NCBI GenBank assembly: GCA_030596305.1
Contig: JAUVKK010000087.1
Coordinates: 1 to 5,218, forward strand
From: Helicobacteraceae bacterium
Lineage (GTDB): Bacteria; Campylobacterota; Campylobacteria; Campylobacterales; Sulfurimonadaceae
Reading direction: 5' to 3'
DNA length: 5,218 bases
Made by a program: the position numbers and the translations under genes. The notes beneath the pieces were generated by a model that did not search any database, was not told the origin of the DNA, and saw nothing but the letters and a program-made list of their open reading frames with translations. Shown here one piece after another: positions 1 through 5,056 of the stretch. Numbering within the stretch: the first letter of the stretch is position 1; each line of letters opens with the position of its first letter.

Positions 1-172
1 ACCTATGGTTAAGTGTTAAGAAAGATGGCGAAGCTCATCTGAAATGACAGTATCACAACTAAACGCAGTAAAAGTTTCAGATTTGGTGTAGATTGTATTT
101 AACTCAGACCGAAGGCGTACATCGGTACGTTGAGTGTCTGAGTTGGACGCAAGATGCGCCGAGCTGGAACTT
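1..172. other. Left intergenic stretch without a convincing gene
   Basis: I see no supportable complete gene here. One plus-strand frame is open from the window edge to a TGA at 45-47 and could be the last 14 codons of a gene lying to the left (ending in KDGEAHLK). Fourteen codons are too few to call. The stretch is rich in short inverted repeats, listed separately (23-40 and 67-177). If the plus-strand tail is real, then this region is a convergent junction with the rhodanese gene, and the palindromic element would sit at the 3' ends of both genes. Confidence 0.6.
23..40. repeat. Short hairpin with a GAA triloop
   Basis: AGATG-GC (23-29), loop GAA (30-32), then GC-T-CATCT (33-40) forms a 7-bp stem with one bulged T. 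The core GCGAAGC matches the GCGNAGC class known to form unusually stable DNA mini-hairpins. The same core occurs in the second copy of the tandem repeat near 4200, so this may be a degenerate relative. It could also be plain coding sequence of a gene ending at 47. Confidence 0.4.
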
Positions 173-177
173 TTACT
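67..177. repeat. 111-bp palindromic, MITE-like or structured element
   Basis: AGTAAAAGTTTCAG (67-80) and CTGGAACTTTTACT (164-177) are inverted repeats matching at 13 of 14 positions; the exception is a G-U wobble in plus-strand RNA. Inside are a 9-bp inverted repeat AACTCAGAC/GTCTGAGTT (101-109 with 136-144), a nested CGTAC-ATCG-GTACG hairpin (116-129) and a GG-A-CGC/GCGCC hairpin (145-160). Terminal repeats flanked by TA (69-70 and 174-175) would fit an IS630/mariner-derived MITE with TA target duplication. An RNA structure at the rhodanese 3' end is the alternative. The right arm contains the rhodanese stop codon (173-175). No transposase is present. Confidence 0.6.
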
Positions 178-514
178 TGTAAGGGACTAACTCGTAGCCA
201 TCTCTTTTAAGCTGCATAACTCCGCCAAGAAGATTTTTAACATTATATCCCTGCTGCTCCATAAAGCCGGCTACCTGCGCTGTGCGAGCACCTGTACGAC
301 AGATAAGACCGATCTCTACATCTTTACCGCCAAGTTCGTCCATCTGCTTTAAAAAGCCCTCTGCATCATACCCGCCACGATCATCAAAAAAGACAACTGT
401 TTTACAGCCAGGAACAATACCTGTCTGCATCCATTCACCTTCTGTACGGATATCGACGATGACCATATCTGAATTTTCTAATAGTTCTTTGTCTGGAGTC
501 ACATTAATGCTCAT
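173..514 (-). CDS. Single-domain rhodanese-like sulfurtransferase
   Basis: This 113-residue protein is the size of a stand-alone rhodanese domain. The opening MSINVTPDKELLEN leads into the VIVDIRTEGEW strand and loop typical of the fold. The active-site loop is C72-R-T-G-A-R77, a six-residue loop with the catalytic cysteine that forms a persulfide in sulfur transfer. The ending NLLGGVMQLKRDGYEL matches the family's C-terminal LxGG-W-xxxG region, with M in place of W. A second cysteine, C37, sits where many relatives have alanine (PGA), so a disulfide with C72 is conceivable. There is no signal peptide, so it is probably cytosolic. The ATG start is supported by an AAGG site 7 bases upstream and a TATAAT element beyond it. 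The physiological sulfur donor and acceptor cannot be told from sequence; the neighbours give no direct clue. Confidence 0.93.
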   Translation of the reverse strand: MSINVTPDKELLENSDMVIVDIRTEGEWMQTGIVPGCKTVVFFDDRGGYDAEGFLKQMDELGGKDVEIGLICRTGARTAQVAGFMEQQGYNVKNLLGGVMQLKRDGYELVPYK

Positions 515-520
515 TACATA

Positions 521-524
521 CCTT
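521..524 (-). promoter_or_regulatory. Shine-Dalgarno of the rhodanese gene
   Basis: On the minus strand ATAAGG precedes TATGTA and then the ATG (512-514). AAGG is followed by 6 bases before the start region, which is good spacing and fixes this ATG as the start. Confidence 0.75.
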
Positions 525-543
525 ATAAATATAATTTGATGGA

Positions 544-549
544 ATTATA
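544..549 (-). promoter_or_regulatory. -10 element (TATAAT) for the rhodanese gene
   Basis: The minus strand reads TTTTGGATATAATTCC, with a perfect TATAAT at 549-544. It would place transcription start near 537, giving a leader of roughly 22 bases. No convincing TTGACA lies 16-18 bases upstream, which is common for vegetative promoters in Campylobacterota. It shows that the rhodanese gene need not depend on read-through from the GGDEF/EAL gene, whose stop is 120 bases upstream. Confidence 0.65.
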
Positions 550-572
550 TCCAAAAGTAACGTCATAATCTT

Positions 573-593
573 GAGAGAAAGAGGAGAGAAAAG
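573..593. repeat. 21-base purine tract with an 11-bp direct repeat
   Basis: The plus strand carries an uninterrupted run of 21 purines made of GAGAGAAA at 573-580 repeated at 584-591, exactly 11 bp apart (one helical turn). It lies just upstream of the expected -35 position of the rhodanese promoter, where an activator could bind. It could also be simple-sequence drift in an AT-rich spacer. Confidence 0.5.
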
Positions 594-634
594 TATTTAA
601 GGGTGTATTTGTATATCTATGGTGAAATGGTCTA

Positions 635-2668
635 CTATTTACCCATCTCAGTTACTGGAATCGCTTTACCAAACAGTGTTCCCTGCATCAAAGTATACTC
701 TTGAGCTGTTAAAAGGTCTCTCTGTTCACTTGTCTCCACCCCTTCAGCAATAAGGTTTGCATCCATACTTTTTGCCAGAGCAGCAATTACTTTAACAACG
801 ACTTCATTTTCTGAAACATTGGCAATTAAAGAGGCAGCGACTTTAAAGTTATTAATAGGCAAACGGCTTAAGTAGGTCAGCGAGGTATCTGCAATACCAA
901 AATTATTGATCGTAAACTTGAATCCCATATCGGTAAGTGTTTGCAGCAGTTCAACAGCACGCTCTTGATGATCCAGAAGCTCACTTTCACGAATTCCTAT
1001 CTCAAGCCCTTCTGCCTGACATCCGTATTGTTCCATCTGCTCTTTTATCTGCTTGGAGAACTCACTATCCATAACCATTTTCATTGAGAGGTTTAAGATG
1101 ATTCGTCTGCTCATCACCCCTTTTGCTCGCAACTCCCCAACCTCTTGCATCACTGCTTTAACTAACCATCTCTCGATCTTGATAAAAGCACCCATATCTA
1201 CGGCCATCTGCTTAAAGTCACTAAAGTCGATTAGACCTTTTTGAGGGTGCTGCCATTTTACATGGACTTCATACCCTGAGACCTCATCACGGTGCACATC
1301 AAACTGTGGCTGATAGTAGAGTATAAACTCTTCATTCTCAATAGCACTGCGCAATGTTGCTTCATCTTCTTTACGCTGCAGTGCCAGCTCTTTCATCTCA
1401 GGTGTGTAAAACTGATAGTTATCTCTTCCCTCATCTTTTGCTTTATACATCGCAGTGTCAGCATTTTTGAGAAGTACTTCAGAGGTCTCACCGTTATGAG
1501 GATAGACACTGATACCAATACTTGTCCCAAGGTGCAGCGTCTGCTCACCTAATACGATGGGCTCTTTTACGATAGAGACGATCTTATTGGCCACAACAGA
1601 GATCGCTTCTGGGGTATGCAAGCTCTCCATTATGACCATAAACTCATCGCCGCCTATACGGGCTATCGTATCTTCTGTCCGCACACTATCGTTTAGACGT
1701 TTGGCAAAAAACTTTAAGACTTCATCACCCATTTCATGCCCAAGAGTGTCATTGATCTGTTTAAAGTGGTCCAGGTCAATAAAAAAGAGTGCGATCTCCT
1801 CTTTATGACGTCTCGCCTTGGTAATAGCCTGTTCTAAACGGTCATTAAAAAGTGCTCTGTTGGGAAGACCTGTCAAGGTATCATGGTGTGCCTTGTACGC
1901 TAAGGAGTCTTTTTGCTGGTTCAATTCACTGTTTGTCTTATCCAAGTCACCCAACATGCTGTTGAAATTTTGTGTCAACTCCCCTATCTCATCCTGACTG
2001 TAGACAGGGATCTTGGTACGAAGGTTCTTTGTCTCGATGATCTCACTTGTCAAAGAGTTTAACTGTGCGATCGGCTTAAGAATAGAGTCTCTTAATATAG
2101 CTCTATATTTGTAGGTCACCAAAATAGATGCTACAACAATAAGCGCTAAAGTCAATATCTCAAAAAGCATCTGATAGATAAAGGCATAGATAGAAGCAAC
2201 GATCACGATAGAGCCTACCTGACGGCTATCTGCATTTATGGCAACAAGTGTATAGAGCTGTAACCCTTGCCACTGCTGTAATCCATGACTCTTAAGTTCT
2301 TGGAGGATCTCTTTATCGATAGTCAGTTCTTGAGCACTATGGTAGCTGCCTAAGACATTAGACTCTTTACCTAAGACATAAGCGTGTTGAACCTCGTCTT
2401 TATGTCTAAGTGAGATCAAGATCTTACTGATCTGCTCTGTATCATCAAACAGTACCGCTGGTGCGATGTTATCGGCAACGACCATTGTCAGTGTCTTGAC
2501 ATGGTTTTCAAGCAGTGCTTTTTCATTGCTGTATTGATAGATCAGGATGAAGAAGATAGATATTGTTCCCACAAGGGCAACCGTAGAGTAACCCATGAAT
2601 TTTAGCTTTTTGGCAATTGAAAGATCATTGTAATAGTGAAATAGTTTGTCAAAAATAGTTAGTTTCAC
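635..2668 (-). CDS. Membrane GGDEF/EAL protein: active-looking cyclase, degenerate EAL
   Basis: This 677-residue inner-membrane c-di-GMP protein starts at GTG. An AAGG lies 7 bases upstream. Order of parts: transmembrane helix about 26-46; periplasmic CHASE8-like sensor about 47-158 (note IAPAVLFDDTEQISKILISL); second helix about 160-186; HAMP about 187-245 with DEIGEL at 226-231; GGDEF about 256-420; EAL about 430-677. The cyclase keeps D298, N306, an intact GGDEF signature (339-343) and a product-inhibition I-site, R330-T-E-D333. In the EAL half the signature is E467-V-H, the usual DDFG is N588-N589-F-G, the LExExTE segment has G558 for one glutamate, and KID is K609-V-A. N526, E561 and AEGVE (641-645) remain. 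I infer a cyclase with a non-catalytic EAL domain that may bind c-di-GMP or partners. The periplasmic ligand is unknown. Confidence 0.94.
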   Translation of the reverse strand: MKLTIFDKLFHYYNDLSIAKKLKFMGYSTVALVGTISIFFILIYQYSNEKALLENHVKTLTMVVADNIAPAVLFDDTEQISKILISLRHKDEVQHAYVLGKESNVLGSYHSAQELTIDKEILQELKSHGLQQWQGLQLYTLVAINADSRQVGSIVIVASIYAFIYQMLFEILTLALIVVASILVTYKYRAILRDSILKPIAQLNSLTSEIIETKNLRTKIPVYSQDEIGELTQNFNSMLGDLDKTNSELNQQKDSLAYKAHHDTLTGLPNRALFNDRLEQAITKARRHKEEIALFFIDLDHFKQINDTLGHEMGDEVLKFFAKRLNDSVRTEDTIARIGGDEFMVIMESLHTPEAISVVANKIVSIVKEPIVLGEQTLHLGTSIGISVYPHNGETSEVLLKNADTAMYKAKDEGRDNYQFYTPEMKELALQRKEDEATLRSAIENEEFILYYQPQFDVHRDEVSGYEVHVKWQHPQKGLIDFSDFKQMAVDMGAFIKIERWLVKAVMQEVGELRAKGVMSRRIILNLSMKMVMDSEFSKQIKEQMEQYGCQAEGLEIGIRESELLDHQERAVELLQTLTDMGFKFTINNFGIADTSLTYLSRLPINNFKVAASLIANVSENEVVVKVIAALAKSMDANLIAEGVETSEQRDLLTAQEYTLMQGTLFGKAIPVTEMGK

Positions 2669-2675
2669 TTCGATA

Positions 2676-2679
2676 CCTT
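2676..2679 (-). promoter_or_regulatory. Shine-Dalgarno supporting a GTG start
   Basis: The minus strand reads ACAAGGTATCGAA then GTG (2668-2666). AAGG with 7 bases of spacing decides the non-ATG start of the GGDEF/EAL gene. The reading also places the first transmembrane helix at residues 26-46, a normal position. Confidence 0.7.
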
Positions 2680-2721
2680 GTAGTTTATTTTAGGGTGTAA
2701 AGAGACTCAAAAATGTTATTA

Positions 2722-2752
2722 TTTACTCTTATATACTACCATTTTTACTCTT
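2722..2752. promoter_or_regulatory. Candidate divergent promoter zone with direct repeats
   Basis: TTTACTCTT occurs at 2722-2730 and again at 2744-2752, exactly 22 bp apart (two helical turns). Between them is TTATATACT. On the plus strand it contains TATACT (2732-2737), a plausible -10 for the lipoprotein gene with a leader of about 125 bases. On the minus strand it contains TATATAAG, a plausible -10 for the GGDEF/EAL gene with a leader of about 50 bases. No clear -35 is visible for either. The promoter assignments are weak; the repeats themselves are plain to see. Confidence 0.4.
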
Positions 2753-2809
2753 TATTCAGCCATCCATCACTGGTTCTAATCCATTTTTTAACCATATCCA
2801 AGGTTTTAA

Positions 2810-2867
2810 GAGGTACTCTCTACTTAACAAGGTACCTCCCATCACGGGTAGTTTTAATAAGGTAGAG
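2810..2867 (+). promoter_or_regulatory. Possible H-type pseudoknot covering the lipoprotein Shine-Dalgarno
   Basis: Stem 1 is GAGGTAC (2810-2816) with GTACCTC (2832-2838), 7 bp. Its loop contains CTCTACTT (2818-2825), which pairs with AGGTAGAG (2860-2867) over 8 positions, one of them G-U; the latter includes the AGG of the ribosome binding site. Linkers are 1 base (2817), 6 bases (2826-2831) and 21 bases (2839-2859), which is sterically reasonable for an H-type pseudoknot. If formed, it would hide the Shine-Dalgarno. I do not recognise a known riboswitch class, and chance pairing cannot be excluded. Confidence 0.35.
2859..2862 (+). promoter_or_regulatory. Shine-Dalgarno supporting a GTG start
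   Basis: AATAAGG is followed by TAGAGTA (7 bases) and GTG at 2870-2872. This decides the start of the lipoprotein gene and gives a signal peptide of normal length. Two upstream look-alikes, TTAAGAGGTAC (2806-2816) and TTAACAAGGTAC (2824-2835), have no usable start after them. Confidence 0.7.
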
Positions 2868-2869
2868 TA

Positions 2870-4090
2870 GTGTCCTATATTTTTAAATTCTTTTTAATTG
2901 CAATGCTCTCTTCGTTAGTCTTTACGGGGTGTTCAACACATAAACAACCCGAAAAGACGGTAACTAAACCTATCAAAAAGAAGATGGAACCTAAAACTAT
3001 GTACATCAAAAAAGAGAGTCCTCCCTTTAAACAAGGCGAAGCAGTTACTGTTCTCTCCATCGAAGGTGACTTCGCTATGACGGATAAAGGGGAGATAGAA
3101 CTCTCCAACCTCGAAGAGGAGCGAAGTACCTTCACCTTGAGTGTCAGCAGTGTCAAAGATGCTACGATCAAGATCTTGAATATCAAACCAAAATACTCCG
3201 ATGGGATGTGGCTGAAAACCGGAAAATATCATATTGAAGTCTCCAAACAGGGGTATAAACAGCATCGACAGTGGATAGTCTTACATCGCGATAAGAAGAT
3301 CACTATACAACTTAAAAAGATCCTTCTTCCAGTCAATGGTGTCTTGACCTGGAAAAAAGGAGAAGAGAGCTACTCTGTAAGTGGTCAGATCTTTCAGATG
3401 CAGAGTGCAGACAGAGCAGAAAAGATGACATGGGAAGCAGCACAAGAGTATTGTAGCGGGCTAAATGTATCACTATATGGTTTCAGAGCCGACAACTTTT
3501 CCTTGCCTAAAGACACGGAACTGCTGCAGCTCTCTCACGCAACACGTCCCTATGAACATCCTAACGCTCTCTACTGGACATCCACAACAGACAGTGCGCA
3601 TAAAAGCTACGCCAAATACGTTAATATAAACAGTGGTGAGAACAGCTGGTATAAAAAACATGGTAAGACCTATGTGTTATGCCGACATGAGGTAGATGCC
3701 GACCTGGATCTGCCGTTGAGTAAACTTGCAAAGTCTTTAATGGACAATAACGTCACACAGCTCTCTCCTGCAGCACTTAACATCCAAGAAGATACATCAA
3801 AAAACAAGCGTGCCTTGAATGCCTTGGAAATGGCACTGTTTTTAAAATATGGAAATCCGGTGATTCAAAATGTCAGCTACTTTACTGATGATCAGGTCTT
3901 AAGTTATGAGGTGATCTCTCAGAACCTTGACAGTAAGGGAAAACCATTTTTTTATAAAAAGATACGTGTTCATATTGAAGATGAAGAGGTTGACGCTGAA
4001 AGTATAAAAGCCCAGTTTCTAGACCCAAACTTTATACCTATCGTCGATTTTGATGTTGTTGATGGTAAACTTATTTTTTTAGGGATGTGA
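2870..4090 (+). CDS. Lipoprotein with PEGA-like and Lcl/DUF1566-like domains
   Basis: This 406-residue protein begins with a short lipoprotein signal peptide (K6, hydrophobic 7-18, lipobox VFTG-C21), so the mature form is probably lipid-anchored at C21 and faces the periplasm or the outside. A lysine- and proline-rich linker follows (about 22-55). Residues about 88-149 resemble a PEGA domain (LKTGKYHIEVSKQGYKQHRQ), a small beta fold often found in surface proteins. Residues about 157-274 resemble the Lcl/DUF1566 domain: MTWEAAQEYC195, LPKDTELLQL, YWTSTT, YVNINSG and YVLC271. The two cysteines may pair. The C-terminal 130 residues (about 275-406) match nothing I recognise. The gene stands alone, divergent from the GGDEF/EAL gene and closed by a terminator 10 bases after its stop. 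The exact function is unknown; a surface or envelope-associated role is inference. Confidence 0.88.
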   Translation: MSYIFKFFLIAMLSSLVFTGCSTHKQPEKTVTKPIKKKMEPKTMYIKKESPPFKQGEAVTVLSIEGDFAMTDKGEIELSNLEEERSTFTLSVSSVKDATIKILNIKPKYSDGMWLKTGKYHIEVSKQGYKQHRQWIVLHRDKKITIQLKKILLPVNGVLTWKKGEESYSVSGQIFQMQSADRAEKMTWEAAQEYCSGLNVSLYGFRADNFSLPKDTELLQLSHATRPYEHPNALYWTSTTDSAHKSYAKYVNINSGENSWYKKHGKTYVLCRHEVDADLDLPLSKLAKSLMDNNVTQLSPAALNIQEDTSKNKRALNALEMALFLKYGNPVIQNVSYFTDDQVLSYEVISQNLDSKGKPFFYKKIRVHIEDEEVDAESIKAQFLDPNFIPIVDFDVVDGKLIFLGM

Positions 4091-4100
4091 GACGCGTAAG

Positions 4101-4125
4101 AAAAGGCCAATTTCTTGGCCTTTTT
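4101..4125 (+). terminator. Intrinsic terminator of the lipoprotein gene
   Basis: AAAAGGCCAA (4101-4110), loop TTTC (4111-4114) and TTGGCCTTTT (4115-4124) form a perfect 10-bp stem running into a T-tract (4121-4125), starting 10 bases after the stop codon. An outer GACGC (4091-4095) can also pair with GCGTC (4127-4131). The A-tract on the other side gives it some capacity to stop minus-strand transcription too. Confidence 0.9.
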
Positions 4126-4240
4126 AGCGTCGAAACCATAGTTGATATGCGTAGCATCAACGACGGAGACTTTTAGAGTTGAAACCAAAAGTGTTATGCG
4201 AAGCATCACTGACGGAGCCCTTTAGAATCAAAACTTCCAA
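4122..4240. repeat. 49-bp tandem repeat, two full copies and a decayed part-copy
   Basis: Copy 1 is 4122-4170, copy 2 is 4171-4219, and a decayed third start runs from 4220 (CTTTAGAATCAAAAC) to about 4240. Copies 1 and 2 align without gaps and match at 39 of 49 positions. Shared blocks are TTTTAG, GAAACC, ATGCG-AGCATCA and GACGGAG. Each holds a hairpin: GTTG-AT-ATGC-GTA-GCAT-CAAC in copy 1 and AGTG-TT-ATGC-GAA-GCAT-CACT in copy 2. Two stem pairs differ between copies by compensatory changes (G-C to A-T and T-A to G-C). The array fills the gap between two convergent genes and lies between their terminators. It resembles a REP-like intergenic element; I cannot name a family. Confidence 0.8.
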
Positions 4241-4250
4241 AGGCCTAAAG

Positions 4251-4274
4251 AAAATAGAAACTGCTTTCTATTTT
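4251..4274 (-). terminator. Intrinsic terminator of the ttcA-like gene
   Basis: AAAATAGAAA (4251-4260), loop CTGC (4261-4264) and TTTCTATTTT (4265-4274) form a perfect 10-bp, AT-rich stem. Read on the minus strand it begins at the last base of the ttcA-like stop codon and ends in TTTCTATTTTCTTT, a T-rich tail. It is symmetrical enough to act in both directions. Confidence 0.75.
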
Positions 4275-5056
4275 TAACGTAAAAAGCGCTCCGGATCAAA
4301 AAAGCTCTCATCTGAGATGTTAGAGAAAGAGGCATTGATCGAAGTAAATATGTCCGGGTACTTCTCTTCCATCCCTTTCAACATCTCTTTCATCTCTGCT
4401 CTGGCGTATGGCATCTTGACATCAAAACGCATACTAGGACAGGCCTCATCACCAATAGCTTCAATATTGTTATCCACAGCAAATGCACGCAGTTGACGCT
4501 CGCGCATCTGAATAAGCGGACGAATGACCACCAAACCATTACCTGCTCTATAGATTGGCGAGAGTGCACGCATCTGACCGTTGTAGATCATGTTCATAAA
4601 GAAGCTCTCAACAGCATCATCGAGGTGATGACCAAGAGCCACTTTATTACAACCATACTTCTCAGCTGCACTGTAGAGTGAACCACGTCGCATACGGGAG
4701 AAAAAAGAGCAGAAAGAGGAGTTTTTACGGATCTTCTCTTGGGCGGTCTCATAGATCTTGGTATCGTGGATCTCATGTCTTATGCCATACTCTTGACAGT
4801 GTTTTGCCAGATAATCAAAGTTCTCACCCATACCGTAACCAACCGTCACTGCAATAAACTCAAAATCAAAAGGTGCACGTCTCTGCTGCTCTTTAAGGGC
4901 ATGGATAAGTGTTAAGGAGTCTTTACCACCGCTCAGACCTACAAGGATCTTGTCGCCCTCTTCTATAAGTTTGAAGTTTCCGTTGGTTCGACCCAACTGC
5001 TTCATGATCTTTTTAGAGGGGACTATAGAGGGAGTTTTATCTCTCAAGTCGCTCAA
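4274..5056 (-). CDS. TtcA-like PP-loop ATPase (tRNA thiolation family)
   Basis: The family adenylates a tRNA cytidine and inserts sulfur to make 2-thiocytidine at position 32. Visible here are the PP-loop SGGKDS (42-47), a KNSSFCSFFSRMRRG segment (111-125) aligning with the TTCSLCSRLRRG region of E. coli TtcA, GHHLDD (142-147), and C206 near the second usual cysteine motif. The [4Fe-4S] cluster of E. coli TtcA uses three cysteines; here the first site is C116-S-F-F119 rather than CxxC, so one expected ligand is phenylalanine. Only C87, C116, C136 and C206 are present. Length (260) is slightly below the E. coli protein. The start is uncertain: TTG at 5056 overlaps the upstream gene by 20 bases with a weak ribosome site; TTG at 5047 and ATG at 5005 (residue 18) are alternatives. 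It is likely co-transcribed with the nucleosidase. Confidence 0.85.
   Translation of the reverse strand: MSDLRDKTPSIVPSKKIMKQLGRTNGNFKLIEEGDKILVGLSGGKDSLTLIHALKEQQRRAPFDFEFIAVTVGYGMGENFDYLAKHCQEYGIRHEIHDTKIYETAQEKIRKNSSFCSFFSRMRRGSLYSAAEKYGCNKVALGHHLDDAVESFFMNMIYNGQMRALSPIYRAGNGLVVIRPLIQMRERQLRAFAVDNNIEAIGDEACPSMRFDVKMPYARAEMKEMLKGMEEKYPDIFTSINASFSNISDESFFDPERFLR

Noticed and set aside
3..47. C-terminal 14 codons of a plus-strand gene entering from the left
   Set aside because: Open and plausible, but far too short to distinguish from chance; kept only as a remark in the intergenic entry.
67..177. tRNA or other named RNA gene, because of the branched fold
   Set aside because: There is no CCA-ready acceptor stem, T-loop GTTCRA box or anticodon arm of the right size, and I do not recognise any known RNA family.
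282..539. Plus-strand 85-codon open frame opposite the rhodanese gene
   Set aside because: Antisense to a clear rhodanese domain; the serine- and proline-rich composition is typical of a shadow frame.
635..2668. Bifunctional cyclase/phosphodiesterase label for the GGDEF/EAL protein
   Set aside because: Key metal-binding residues of the EAL half are replaced (NNFG, G558, KVA), so phosphodiesterase activity should not be assumed.
2875..3265. Two minus-strand open frames of 103 and 110 codons opposite the lipoprotein gene
   Set aside because: They are antisense shadows of a gene with a clear signal peptide and domains; their translations look like no known protein.
4074..4080. T7 tract at the end of the lipoprotein gene as a phase-variation switch
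   Set aside because: Slippage there would change only the last few residues, and seven T's are common in AT-rich genomes.
3970..4209. Minus-strand 79-codon open frame across the lipoprotein 3' end and the tandem repeats
   Set aside because: It runs antisense through the end of a well-supported gene, its terminator and the 49-bp repeats; it has no ribosome site or family resemblance, and the repeat explains its N-terminal part.
4122..4240. CRISPR array
   Set aside because: The units are contiguous, diverged and only two full copies, with no unique spacers between them; they are tandem repeats.
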